Assembly (NCBI GenBank): GCA_019671005.1
Contig: CM033732.1
Coordinates: 7,844,886 to 7,908,885, forward strand
From: Hibiscus mutabilis
Taxonomy: Eukaryota; Streptophyta; Magnoliopsida; Malvales; Malvaceae
Direction of reading: 5' to 3'
Length of the DNA: 64,000 bases
The translations under genes were made by a program, and so were the position numbers. Positions 10,011-21,275 of the stretch are shown one piece after another (position 1 is the first letter of the stretch; every line of letters starts with the position of its first letter). The notes beneath the pieces were generated by a model that ran no database searches, was not told where the DNA came from, and saw only the letters and a program-made list of their open reading frames with translations.

Positions 10011-11127
10011 TTAACGCCATTCCCCATGAAACACGGTAAGAGTGAGATCCATAGAGTTTTGGCGATTTTCAATAGCCGTCACTCTTTCCTCCAAGCATGT
10101 GAAGCGTGTGTCAATAGCGGCAAACCCAGAATTTATGGTAGTGTGCAAGTTGGTGAATTGTTCATTGAGGTATGCCATGAGACCATCAAGATTTGGTTGG
10201 GTTACCAAAGCTTGTGGAATGAGAGCCTCTTGAGGAGCCACCACCGGATCGGGTTGAACACCTCTAGGAAGATCGGTGTTCCTAATCCATTCTCCATTGT
10301 AGTATGTAAACTTTGCGCGACGGAGAGAGCACTCATCAATCGGATCGGTGAGGGGTTCCACAAATTCATAGGAACAATCAATTCCCATCTTGTGAAAAAT
10401 GTAGCTCAAGGCGATGCCATAAGTGAATGATGTAACCGTAGAGGTGTGGCGATGTTGCACTATAAAGACGATCTCTGCGAACATAATTTGAGCAAGGTTA
10501 GGTCGCTTCTCCTCACGAAAGAAACGGAGCCAAAAGCCATCAACTTGGCGGATTGTTGAAAACTTGCCACTGGATGGTCGGAACCACCAAGTGATCAAGA
10601 GGTATAGGATTCGGTCATTGGAATCTAGCACAGTCACGGAGCCACTAAGGACATGTCCTAGTGAATCCTCATCATCAATACCCGTATCCTCAAGACCCAA
10701 GTAGTTTGCTAAAACGGATGAATTAATACGAACTTTTTGACCCATTAAATAAGACTCGATCACAATAAGCGAGGTTTTCTTTTCATTAAAAATACATCGG
10801 GCATTGGAATAAAATATCAAAACAAGATTTCAGTATAAAATCCTGGGTATACTAAAAAAGGCCATAAACTTTCATTCATGCATTAACCTAAGATATTTAA
10901 ATTGAAACCTTTCGGATGATAGAAAAGGAATGGAAGTGACACTCCCGACGAATTTTGTAACTTTGATACTTTTTAAAACGGTCCATGGCAAGATGATATT
11001 GAGGTTCATCAAAACAATGTTGATAGATATAAGTAAGATTGAGTCGATTACCATTATGGTCGGGATTGAGACTAGGAGGATTGGAATTAGAGGCAATATC
11101 TTTTCGTGCACGTTTCTTTGGGGCCAT
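10011..11127 (-). pseudogene. Env-like / putative plant transposon protein gene of the Sirevirus
   Basis: The first exon-like ORF starts MAPKKRARKD at 11127, a basic nuclear-type N-terminus, and runs to 10897. After a short broken stretch (10896-10821) the reading continues in a long open frame to 10011. That frame includes a block resembling the plant transposon protein family found as the extra ORF of Sireviruses (LYLLITWWFRPSSGKFST, later GIDCSYEFVEPLTDP), and a C-terminal coiled coil around NLDGLMAYLNEQFTNLH. Sirevirus extra ORFs are called env-like by position; function is unknown. I see no convincing membrane segment in the long frame. The 10896-10821 gap contains stops, so the present copy is broken. 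Confidence 0.7.
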
Positions 11128-11130
11128 AAT

Positions 11131-11462
11131 CTGAAAACAAAATCAAACCAAAAACTGTGTATGCATAAATTCACACATTCGATCCAAAAATTAATTCAAT
11201 AATCAAGGTATTGTTAAAAAACTATACACTATAGATTAAAAACATATACAAGTATAAAAATAATTTTTGGTAAAAGAAAACTCCAAAAACAATGTTAAAA
11301 ATTATACAAATATAAATTTATATTCGAATAAAAAAATTCAGATTTGAAAAAGTTTTTACAAAAACTTTGAAGACTATACTATACATATTCTAAATTTGTA
11401 ATTATGAGTCAAAAATAGTATACAAATATGTACGAAAATTAAAAAAAGAATACGGTTTATAC
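11131..11462 (-). other. Putative 5'UTR intron of the env-like gene
   Basis: The minus strand reads cttcaag|gtataaacc at 11463/11462 and gattttgttttcag|attATG at 11131/11130, a good donor and a pyrimidine-rich acceptor, placing the ATG three bases into the next exon. Length is 332 nt and AT-rich, like a plant intron. Not proven by transcript data. Confidence 0.55.
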
Positions 11463-11598
11463 CTTGAAGTTGAAATTAAGGATGAATGAAGATATTTGGA
11501 TGCACAAACTTGATGATTTTTGCTTGGGTTTGATGTAAAATCCAAACGCCCTCAAGAATTTTGAAGATTTGTGTGAGAAAAAGTGAGGGATTTTGAGG

Positions 11599-11870
11599 TT
11601 TTTATAGAGGATTTTCGTATCTAGGGTTTTGGTATTTGATTTAAAGTGAAAAACCCCTTTTTAATGCCCTTAAAACTGCCCAACGGCTACGCGTACCGAT
11701 ACGCCACATTGGCGTATCAAAACCAAGTACCGAAATGCTTTAATTGCCATTTCAAAATGCGACCCGTACCGGTACAGGTAAACCTGTACCAAAACGATTG
11801 TAAATAACCTGCATTGATATGAGGATCACCGTATCGATACGCCTGTGCTAGAAATGTCAATTTTGGCTGC
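11599..11870 (-). promoter_or_regulatory. Internal promoter module before the env-like gene (palindromes plus TATA)
   Basis: On the minus strand TATAAAAA (11606-11599) sits in cctcTATAAAAAcctc. Just upstream, 11690-11850 holds the same palindrome class that marks the LTR U3: gcgtatcgatacgg, gtaccggtacgggt, gtatcggtacgcg. The order of palindrome cluster, about 90 bp gap, TATA box and leader copies the LTR layout. I infer a second promoter for a subgenomic transcript. Confidence 0.55.
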
Positions 11871-12099
11871 AGGTTGCTCAAAAATTCGATTTGAATTGAA
11901 TTGAAATGCATGTAAATGATATGAGAACATCTTGTATGAGCATAAATAGATGCATACTCCCCCTAGCAACAAGCATATATGCATATAGGAGTAAAATCAC
12001 AAAAGCAATTAATCAAACAAATTTAAGCATGTTTTTAAGGCCAAAAGAGACTCTAAGGGTCAATGAAGGTTGGTTAAACCTAACTCTTTTCTAAGAGAC

Positions 12100-12722
12100 C
12101 AAAAATGCTCTTTTTCTATTGGTTTAGTAAAGATGTCCGCTAATTGGTTCAAGGTGTCTACATATTCTAGAATTACATCGTTTTTTAAGACATGATCCCT
12201 AATGAAATGATGTCTTTTTTATGTATTTGGTTCTAGAATGTTGGATGTGATTCTTAGTGAGACAAATAGCACTAGCGTTGTTACACCTAATGGGGATGGT
12301 ACCTACATCAATTCTATAATCTAAGAGTTGTTGTTTCATCCAAAGGACTTGAGCACAACAACTCCCTACCGATATTTACTCCGCCTCGGTGGTAGATAAT
12401 GCTACACTATTTTACTTCTTAGAAAACCATGATATTAGCATACTACCTAAAAATTGACATGTACCGAAAGTACTTTTTCTATCTATCTTATAACCCTCAT
12501 AATCAGCATTCGAGAAGGCATATAAGTTAAAGGTAGACTCTCTGGGATACCAAAGACCTAAACAAAGTGTATCTCTAAGGTACCTAAAGATTCATTTAAC
12601 GGCTATAAGGTGTGATTCTCTAGGACTAGCTTGAAATCTAGCACACAAGCAAACACTAAACATAATGTCGGGTCTACTTGCGGTAAGATAAAGCAAAGAT
12701 CCAATCATAGAGCGATAAAGCT
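12100..12722 (-). pseudogene. Copia RNase H domain, with stops
   Basis: Continues from RT: MIGSLLYLTASRPDIMFSVC, then SHLIAVK followed by a stop, RYLRDTL, DADYEGYK-like SNADYEGYK, STTEAE, a stop, SVGSCCAQVLWMKQQL. These are the standard Ty1/copia RNase H motifs. At least three in-frame stops make it non-functional. Confidence 0.85.
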
Positions 12723-13958
12723 TTAAATATACACACTTACCTCCTTCATCTTTGCCAAGCTAAACTTCTTAAGCATGTCATTGATGTACTTAGCTTGATT
12801 GATGAAGATTTCGTCCATCCTTTGCTTAATTTGGAGCCCCAAGAAAAATGAAAGGTCCCCCATCATGCTCATCTCAAACTCACCTTGCATCAACTTAGCA
12901 AAATCTTGGCAAAATAATTCATTAGTAGAACCAAAGATTATATCATCAACGTATATTTGAACTACTAAAATGTCTTTGCCAATTCTTTTAATGAAGAGTG
13001 TAGTATCCACATTTCCTTTATTAAAACCTTTTTCAATTAAAAAACTTGATAATCTTTCAGACCAAGCTCTAGGAGCTTGTTTCAAACCATATAAAGCTTT
13101 TGAAAGTTTAAAAACATGGTTTGGGTAATTTGGATCTTCAAAACCGGGTGGTTGTTCTACATACACTTCTTCATTAATAAAACCATTTAAAAATGCACTT
13201 TTTACATCCATTTGAAAAAGCTTAAATTCGTGATAACATGCAAATGCTAAGAGTATCCTAATGGCTTCCATTCTAGCTACAGGAGCATGAGTTTCTTCAA
13301 AATCGATTCCCTCTTCTTGAGTGTAACCTTGAGCAACAAGTCTAGCCTTGTTTCTCACTATGTTACCACTCTCGTCTAGTTTGTTTCTATAAACCCATTT
13401 AGTTTCTATAGTAGATTTATTACTAGGCCTATCAACTAATGTCCAAACTTGACTTCTCTCAAATTGGTTTAATTCCTCTTGCATGGCCATTATCCAATAA
13501 TCATCATTTAATGCTTCTTTGATATTCTTAGGCTCTATGCATGAGATAAATGCTACATTACATGCATTTTTAAGAGAAAGTTTAGTGGTTACCTCTTTGG
13601 ATGGATCACCCAAAATCTCACCACCTTTGACATAGTTGTACTCTCTTGGGTAGCTCACTTCTTTTTCCTCTAGGATCATGTCCTTCAAGGCTTCTAGAGG
13701 TGGATCTTGTGTTTCTTCTTCTTTGGTTGGAACTTCATTCACCTTTAATGATTGCCCACCATCATTGGCTTCAAAAATCCCTACATCATCATCATTACAA
13801 GAATCTTTCATCGGAAGGAGGTTATCATCGAAAATCACATGCATTGACTCTTCAACAACTAAGGCTCTTTTATTAAATACTCGATAGGCTTTAGAGTTTG
13901 AAGAATACCATAAGAAAATAGCTTTATCACTTTTAGAGTCAAATTTGCCTAATTGCAT
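12723..13958 (-). pseudogene. Copia reverse transcriptase region of pol
   Basis: A 411-codon open frame. It starts with the integrase C-terminal tail (IFLWYSSNSKAYRVFNKR), then has the RVT_2 domain: WIMAMQEELNQFERSQVW, KTKWVY-like ETKWVYRNK, KARLVAQGYTQEEGIDF, the LFQMDVKSAFLNG motif, GLKQAPRAW, and the catalytic VQIYVDDIIFGST (YVDD) motif, ending at the SLAKMKEV region. All RT core motifs look intact in this segment although flanking pol segments are broken. It would act in cytoplasmic virus-like particles copying element RNA. Confidence 0.93.
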
Positions 13959-14640
13959 TTTTCATTGTTTAAAGAAAAGCATTTACAACCAAATGGATGA
14001 AAATAGCTAATGTTAGGCTTTTTGGATTTTAAAATCTCATAGGAAGTTTTCTTTAAAATAAGCCTAATCATTATTCTATTTATGATATAGGAAGCCGTAT
14101 TAGTGGCTTCCGCCCAAAAATATTTTGGCAAATTGTTTTCACAAAGCATGGTTCTAGCCATTTCCTCTAAAGTTCAATTTTTCCTTTCAACAACCCCATT
14201 TTGTTGAGGTGTTCTAGGGGCTAAAAATTGTGGCTAATACCATTTGAGTTACAAAAATCCTCAAAACCTAAATTTTGAAATTTGATGCCATGGTCACTTC
14301 AAATGTGAGAAATAGTTTGACCAAGGTCATTTTGAGTAATTTTTGAAAAAGTGATGAATTTTCCTAAAGCTTCATCTTTGGTATTTAAGAATAAAACCCA
14401 AGTGTATATAGAGTAATCATCAACTAAAACATATGCATATGATTTTCGACCCAAGCTAGTAGTTTTAATAGACCAAAAAGATCCATGTGGATCAATTGTA
14501 AAACTCTACTAGTTGAAACATCATTAATAGGTTTGAAAGATACTCTTTTATGTTTGCCTTTTGTACAAGCATCACAAATTTTATCATTTGAAAACTTTAT
14601 TTTAGGCAAATCTCTAACTAGATCTTTTGAAAACAAATTT
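13949..14640 (-). pseudogene. Copia integrase core, fragmented
   Basis: Segments in different frames: CDACTKGKHKRVSFK (zinc-binding end of the pre-integrase domain) at about 14560, IHMDLFG at about 14480, then after frame breaks MARTMLCENNLPKYFWAEA, TASYIINR and HPFGCKCF at 14161-13949. The order matches Ty1/copia integrase. Several stops and shifts separate the pieces. Confidence 0.85.
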
Positions 14641-15080
14641 GTCTAAAACACTCATGCTTGCATGCCTTAATTTTCTATGCCATAACCATGAATCATGTTC
14701 ATCATTTGCAACAAAGCAAGCATTAGAAATATGAATTTCATCTAAATGCACCATGTATATATTTCCTATGCGATGACCAAAATGCACAATTTTGTGGGTT
14801 TCGACATTTATAATTTTGCAACCAAATTTATCAAACATGACTACGAAACCTTTATTACAAAGTTGGCTTATGCTTAATAGATTATGTTTAAGACCATTGA
14901 CGTATAGAACATTTTCAATAAGTATGGAAGAGTGATTACCGATGGAACCCATTCCTTCAACTTGACCTTTGGACTTGTCACCAAATGTCACTAATCCCCC
15001 TCTTTTTAGTTCAAGCTCCACGAATCTACTCTTGTATCCGGTCATATGTCTCGAGTATCCACTATCAAGGAACCATGTAT
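14614..15080 (-). pseudogene. Copia protease active site and gag-pre-integrase domain
   Basis: The minus strand at about 15075-15042 reads WFLDSGYSRHMTGYKS, containing the aspartic protease D-S-G and the usual SRHMTG. An open stretch then reads LYVNGLKHNLLSISQLCNKG and ends HDSWLWHRKLRHASMSVLDK, the GAG-pre-integrase HRKLRH zinc motif. These are standard neighbours between gag and integrase. Confidence 0.88.
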
Positions 15081-16583
15081 TTGCACTTGAAGCTTTGGCC
15101 TTGTAGCAATGCCCCCTACAAACATGGAATCAAACATTGATTTTTGGTACCCAAATCTTTTTGGGTCCATGAATATTAGTTCTCAAAATCTTGGTTCCCT
15201 TAGGAATCCAAGAGGTAATTTCATTAACATTGTTAGAAGCAATAATATCTTTAGGAATCCATACACTTCTAACTTTCTTACCATAATAGGGCCTTGAGTG
15301 TCCTCCATGTTTGTACCCACCAAAGTTTCTTTTTACATGGCTGGGTTTTGAAAATTGCCCTTTTTCAAAACTAGGTTTCCCAACCTTGTTCAAGGAAGCT
15401 TTGAGATCATTTACCTCCTTAAGGTAATGATCCTTTAGCTTGGAAAGAAGGTTATTTAAGTCAATATTTTCTTATTTTTCAAAATGGATTCCTTATATTT
15501 TTCAACCAATTCATCATAAGCATCTTGTAACTCATTATAATCATCAAATAATTGATCACATGTAAGATCATTTAATGAGCTAGAGGTTAACTTTAGATCC
15601 CCCTCAAAGGCCATGAGACAAAGATTGGCAACTTTGTGCTCCTCATCACTTGAAGACTCTTCATCGCTCCAAGTGGCTACATGGGCCTTGTACTTCTTTT
15701 TCTTCTCGAAGCCCTTTTTTCTTGAGTTAAAGACAATCGATTTTGATGTGCCCCAGCTTCTTACACTTGTAGCACACGATCATATCATTTTCTTCTTCCT
15801 TGCTCTTGTTCTTGAGATCCCTTCTTCGATTGAACTTCCTTCTTCTGTTGGATCTCATGAGCCAATCGTTTGGCTATCATAGCCAATTCTTCGTCTTCCT
15901 CCTCACTTGAATCAATCTTTTCTTGTGAAGCTTTGAGAGCGATTCTTATCTTCTTCTTCTCTACTTCCTTCTTCTTGACCCTTATTTCTTTCTTTTTATT
16001 TTCTTTCTCTCTTCTGTTCTTTTACCATTCCAAGACTCGGGAAGTAAGTAGAGTAGTTTCTGAACTAGCTTCTCATCTGGAATGACTTCTTTAAGACCCT
16101 TAAGGCCATTTACAATAATGGAGAATCATTCAAACATTTTGGAGATGTCTTCATTCGGCTCTATCTTGAAATTTTTGTAGCTTAAATTAAGAAGCCCAAT
16201 TTTGGTCTCTTTAATTTCATTGGTGCCTTCGTATGTAATCTCTAGCTTATCCTAAATTTCCTTGGCACTTGAGCAAGCTGACATCTTGGAGTACTCGTCT
16301 GGTCCAAGTGAGCAAAATAACATGTGCATTGCTTTATATTGATTTTGAGCTTCTTTTGATCTTCATCGGTCATCTCGTGCTTGGACTTTGGAACTAACCG
16401 ATCACCTTCTCTCTTTATCGGGATTGCCAGTCCATCTTCCACTACATCCCATAGGAGGTAGTCATGGGATTTGATGAAAAACTTCATACAGTTTTTCCAA
16501 TAGGGATAGTTATCCCCATTGAAGTATGGAGGTTTGGTGATGGATTGAGACTCATACAAGTTGTTGCCGGAGGTGGATGCCAT
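15081..16583 (-). pseudogene. Copia Gag, decayed
   Basis: A start MASTSGNNLYES at 16583 is followed by PPYFNGDNYPYWKNCMKFF, the copia Gag N-terminal (UBN2/DUF4219) signature. At about 15772-15731 a CCHC zinc knuckle, CYKCKKLGHIKIDC, is readable. A lysine-, serine- and glycine-rich linker (15393-15130) leads to protease. Multiple frameshifts occur between 16242 and 15400, including an E/K-rich stretch that appears as a serine-rich frame on the other strand. Confidence 0.85.
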
Positions 16584-16645
16584 GGTTTTGACTTCTATTG
16601 ATTGAATCACCTTCAAGGATCACCTCAACGGTTATTAGACCTTTA

Positions 16646-16669
16646 GTTGAGTGTGGCTATGATACCAAT
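16646..16669 (-). promoter_or_regulatory. Primer binding site (initiator Met tRNA type)
   Basis: Immediately inside the 5' LTR the minus strand reads attggtatcatagcca, one change from the canonical TGGTATCAGAGCCA complementary to tRNA-iMet. Confidence 0.85.
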
Positions 16670-17993
16670 TGTTAGAATGATCAATCAATGTAGATGGTGG
16701 CCAAGAGGGGGTGAATTGACAATTTTAAAAGTTTGGAAGAAAATGAAAATAGATAGACAAAGGGACAAAATGATTTATAGTGGTTCAAGCTTCTAACAAG
16801 CTCTACGTCCACTACCTTAGCTTCCTACTAAGGATTTTCAACAATCCACTATTGAATTATTCCCCTTTTCTAGGCTTAGGAGCCAACCGTTACAAGTTCA
16901 AGCTTTTTACCCAAAGCTTTGAACAATTCATTCTTGAATACAAAGAAAGAAATGGCAAATGAATAAAAGCCCTCACAAGGTAAATGTTTGCCCAATTTAC
17001 AAGAACACTCAACCCAAACTTGAAATGAAATATTACAATAAAATACACAATTTGGGTACAAGGATTTGACTCTATGAGCACAAGGGTTGGATTTTGCTTG
17101 AATACTTGAATGTTGTTCAATGGAGTTTCATTCATTGTTGCTGCATCATTGGAGTCTTGTATTTATATCTTCTCATTGATTTCTAGCCGTTTGGGTGGTT
17201 GGAGTATTGAATATAGCCGTTGGTGAGCAAGTTTCTCACAATAAATGCTATCTGGTCACCTACTGTATCAGTACATGTAGGCCCATATCGATACCTGTTA
17301 CAACAAAAATATAGTTGTTGTGTACATCTGTATCGATACGCGAGAGACCGTATCGAAACGTTCATAGTGTAAAATTTGAGGTGTATTAAAACGGCAAGGC
17401 CGTATCGGTACGAGTTTTGCTCACTAGAATCCGACTTGAAAAATTGCATCGGTACGCTTAGGGGAGTATCGATACGGTTAACGAAAAAATTAAAAGTTCG
17501 TTAGTTCCAATAACTGACAAGGCAACAGTCGAAAACATTAAATGCACACCGTATCGATACGGATGTAACCGTATCGGTACAAGTAAAAATTTCTTAAACC
17601 CAGATTTCAATCCGTATCGAAATGTGTGTGAGCCGTATTGAAACACTTTAGAAAATCATTTGCCCAGTTGAATGTCGTATCGAAAAGGGTTAAGCCATAT
17701 CGATACGCGTAGCTTAAAATGCAGGCCAAGTTGAATACCGTATCAAAATTTTGCAAAAACCAAATTCCAGTAGCTAAAATTCGTATCGAAACACCAAGGG
17801 GTGCATCGATACGCCTCGACGTATTTGTGTATTTTGGCTTGAAACCACTTAGAAAATTTTTGGGTTTAAATCTATAACTTTGGAAAACTTTTCCTTGTCA
17901 TTTTGTGAGACTTTTGAGTACTTATAATTTATTTTCTTTTACAATTTAGTTCTTAAACACTTTGTTATATCAAAATCAAACATAGGTTTTACA
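16670..17993 (-). repeat. Sirevirus 5' LTR (1324 bp)
   Basis: Bounded by tgtaaaacc (17993) and ctaaca (16670) on the minus strand. The TATA box TATAAATA is at 17167-17160. The palindrome cluster at 17260-17815 is longer than in the 3' LTR and accounts for most of the 178-bp size difference, suggesting expansion or loss by slippage or recombination between motif copies. Confidence 0.92.
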
Positions 17994-18114
17994 CAGATAA
18001 AATATATTTTTTAATATTTTTTAATTTCCACGTAAAAAACAAATAAAAGTAATTTCTATATAATAACAAATGTCTCATTTAATTATATTTTAAATTTCTA
18101 AACATATAAAAATA

Positions 18115-18380
18115 AGGGAAAACTACCTAAATAGTACCCCCAGCTATTGGCACATTATCGTTTTGGTACCTTAGTTATTTTTTTGGCAAAATGGTAACTA
18201 ACGTTACGTTTCATTTTCAAAATGGTACATCCGCCATTTAAAATTAACATAAAAGATGATGTGGAATTTTTTAAATATTTTTTAATTTCTACGTCATTTT
18301 CTCTCCCTTAGTCAGCATATCACATATTAATTTTTAATGTTTTTATGTGTCCAACCAGAAGGTGACACGTGTCACCTTTT
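18115..18380 (+). mobile_element. MULE/MITE arm, second copy of the 8347 repeat
   Basis: gggaaaactacctaaatag then gctattggcacattatcg, a ttttttggcaaaatgg block and gacacgtgtcacc near 18366. A 30-bp inverse fragment (cgaaatgtaacgttatgtgcc) at about 19617-19637 could be the remnant of the opposite arm. Confidence 0.5.
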
Positions 18381-18505
18381 GATTGGTTGAACAAAACCAA
18401 GGAAAATAAAATTTCTCCTTTGCTGTTGGTGGGATTCAAACTAGGGACATCATGGATAAAAGATGAGCTTCTCAACCATTAAGCTAGGCAACCAGTACTG
18501 ATTAG

Positions 18506-19037
18506 TAGGGTGTGCATTTCAGATATCTGATTCGAATATTCGAAATTTTTGAATAGGTAATTTAACGATCCGTATTTGATCCAAAAAAATCGGATACCCG
18601 ATTTTCGAAAATCTAAAATTTTGGATCAAATATTCGAATATCTGAATTTATGACTTGATTTAATTATTTTTTAATTTGGCGGTCCTATTCATGAAAAATT
18701 TAGGTTTTCGAATATAACAATTAACAAATTAGTGAATATAACGAGATTTGTATCCATGAAAAATTCAAATTTTCATATATAACAAGTAAAAATATCGAAT
18801 ATAACAAGATTCATATATATAAAAATTTTAAATTTTCGGATATCGAATAATCAGATATCTGATCCGATTGTAAAATAACTATTCGTATCCGATCCAAAAT
18901 TTTCGGATATCTGATCTGAATTATCAGAAAAATAAAAACGGGTCAAATATTTCAGATATCTGATCTGAAATTTCAGATCAGATCAATGGATCAACGGATC
19001 GGATCAATCAGATTGGATTTTTTTTTGCACACCCCTA
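18506..19037. mobile_element. hAT-type MITE, 532 bp
   Basis: The ends tagggtgtgca (18506) and tgcacacccct-a (to 19037) are inverted. Flanking 8-mers are ctgattag (18498-18505) and gtgataag (19038-19045), 6 of 8 identical, consistent with an aged 8-bp hAT duplication. The interior is dense in variants of cggatatctgatc, giving strong self-complementarity. No transposase. Confidence 0.75.
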
Positions 19038-19289
19038 GTGATAAGAAGCAAACAAACAAATATTTAACTTAACCAAAGTTACCGCCTCAAATAAAATAAA
19101 ATTGCTACTATAAAGAATCAAACTTAGGATCCTTGTAAAATAAATATTGTGTAAAACCATTAAACAGTTAATGATAAATTTAAAATTCATCAGAACTAAT
19201 ATTTAAGTAAAATTACGCTATAACTAAACTAAATAAATAAATAATGTTTTTTTTGTTATAAAACTAATATTAAAATATTCCTTAAAAAT

Positions 19290-19602
19290 TAAATTTATAA
19301 TCCTTATTTGGAACAAAATATAAATTTTAAATTATTTATAAAATTATTTATTTTTTAAACTTATTATTTTAATTTTTATATCATCTAATATAATATTATA
19401 AAAAACAAATACTTATTTTATTTGTTTTTAATTCCCAAAAAAATAGAAAACAATTTATTATTTTTTTTTAATTTTCAAACAAAATGAGAAAATAATTTAT
19501 TATTATATATTTTCATTATCTAATATAATATAATAACGGATTATAAATAATTTTATAAATAATTTAAAATTTATATTTTATGCCAAATAAAGATTATAAA
19601 AA
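19290..19602. repeat. Foldback element in AT-rich DNA
   Basis: ttataatccttatttgg with an AT block at 19290-19345 is mirrored by ccaaataaagattataa at 19545-19602. The right arm is partly duplicated again at 19681-19709 (ttatgccaaataaagatt). The region 19603-20164 holds nothing else recognisable. Confidence 0.55.
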
Positions 19603-20164
19603 TAAACGAAATGTAACGTTATGTGCCATTTTACATTATCTAAAATAATATAATAACCGATTATGAATAATTTTACAAATTTATATTTTATGCCAAATAA
19701 AGATTATAATAACCGATTATAAATAGTTTTGAGCAAAATTATTCACTTATCCTTTATTCGCTACGACTATTTTATATATTTTTAAAAATAATATCTAAAA
19801 TAATTATTTAAAACATCTTGACACTAATGTTGAATATTTAAAGTTTAATTTAAATAATTCAAAATAACTTTTTTATCATACTTTTTTACTTCTTGGTTGA
19901 TATCACTAGTCAAACGAACATCAATTCGAACAAAAAGATAACAAAACTATTATACTCTCAAATGATAATAAACAGTTATATATTTTTTTCTCTTCATATA
20001 ATAATATAATTTTCAAATTAAAAAAATTAAAATAGCACACATCCAATAATCAAATATGTATTCAATAAAAACTTATATAAATCTTTTACTTATCTACCAA
20101 CAACTATTTGTTGGATAAATGTTTTTTATAAAAAAAACATGGCTTAATGCATATGAGTGCTTAA

Positions 20165-20855
20165 ACGATACTTCTTGTTAATTTTAGGTGTTTAAATTAT
20201 TTTTTGATAAAAACGTGTGCCTAAAGTTTATACTGTTATATTTTAGGTGTCTGATTGTTGAAGGTCGTTTAAAATATTGTTATTCAACCAATGCTTGACA
20301 CATAGCAATAATTTTAATATTTTATAAAAAATCTCAAAATTCTCAAAAAATACCAAATCAACCCCACATCCCTAAAAATATAAAACCCCAAATCCTCATT
20401 ACTGACGCCACCGAACTTGCCCCTTCTGTCATCAAACTCAGCCGACTATTTGCCCAACATGTCATCATCGAAAATTGACGAACAACGTGAGTCGAATAAT
20501 GATTTTGCATCCGTCGCCGCTCGTCGATTTTCGACGACGTCAAATTGATGGAAATAGTCTGATGGGTCCGATGACTGAAGGGATAGGCTCGACGACGACA
20601 ACAGTGAAAATTTTTAAAATTGTGAACTTTAGGAATTTTGAAACTATTTTAGAAATTTTTAAAATTTCATGATTTAAAAATAATAAATTATTAAAAAAAT
20701 TAAAACGTACCATATGAATACTTTTAATTGATTAACGATTTTTTTAAAAACAATTAATTATCACGCACTTAAAATTAACGAAATAATACTTATTTTTATC
20801 ATAAAAATGTTTAAGAATCTAAAATTAACTAGAGTTATAATTTAAATATTTTTAT
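20165..20855. mobile_element. MULE-like element just upstream of the bZIP promoter
   Basis: The left arm has gttaattttaggtgtttaa and ttttttgataaaaacgtgtg. The right arm has the inverse tatttttatcataaaaatg, ttaagaatctaaaattaac. The centre (20340-20590) is GC-richer with cccc tracts, like the centre of the Pack-MULE at 118, but I recognise no captured exon. Its right end is about 420 bp from the bZIP ATG. Confidence 0.5.
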
Positions 20856-21275
20856 ATTATGCCAAAAAAAAATGTTCAGGTCTTCACTGATTTCGAAAAG
20901 GATATCTTAGAACCGCTTTATCTGAAAACTTGGGGGTTGGAAAAAAGAAATAAAATATTTAGTTATAGAGAGATAACAAAAGGGTTTGTCTTTTGTTTAT
21001 TACTATATGCATTCAATTCTATTTTTTTTCCTCTCTCTCTCTCTTTTCTATCATAACAAGGAAGTCTTCATTTTCTTTTAAAAACCGACTCCTTTCTTTC
21101 TTGACGACAATTGAGCTGATGGAGGAGAAACTAATGATTTGCAAAGGAATTAAAGGAAGGTGGTTTTGCCATTCATGGTGATTTTCAACAAGTTTTCGTC
21201 AACTATAACAAAAACAGCAAGAGGAAGAAGGATCAGCATAGCTAGCTTTGGTTTGGTCTTGTTGTTGTTGTTTTC
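20856..21275 (+). promoter_or_regulatory. Promoter and 5'UTR region of the TGA10-like gene
   Basis: A pyrimidine patch (cctctctctctctc, about 21031-21045) of the kind found at plant transcription starts lies about 235 bp before the ATG. An AT-rich aaatatttagttatag stretch lies about 80 bp further upstream and may serve as the TATA region. Two short upstream ATGs (for example at 21118 and 21132) could affect translation. The exact start site cannot be fixed from sequence alone. Confidence 0.45.

Larger units (their letters stand above)
8442..17993 (-). mobile_element. Sirevirus-type Ty1/copia LTR retrotransposon, complete but decayed
   Basis: Transcribed right to left: 5' LTR 16670-17993, iMet-type primer site, gag, protease, integrase, reverse transcriptase and RNase H, then a long spacer, an env-like gene, polypurine tract and 3' LTR 8442-9587. 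Flanking 5-mers are caaat (8437-8441) and cagat (17994-17998), a target duplication with one change. The copia domain order (integrase before RT) plus an extra gene after RNase H and palindrome-rich LTRs are Sirevirus traits. Reading frames in gag, integrase and RNase H carry stops and frameshifts, so the copy is not autonomous now. Confidence 0.92.

Noticed and set aside
9900..10430. 176-codon plus-strand frame in the Sirevirus
   Set aside because: It is the antisense shadow of the env-like ORF, which has better family similarity and context.
18415..18495. Minus-strand tRNA-like text (gtttgaatcccaccaac with ttaatggttgagaagctc)
   Set aside because: Box-like words exist but acceptor stem pairing is missing, so not a tRNA gene; may be another SINE remnant.
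20403..20542. Two TGACG motifs upstream of the TGA gene as evidence of self-regulation
   Set aside because: They lie inside the MULE-like insertion and about two such motifs per kb are expected by chance.
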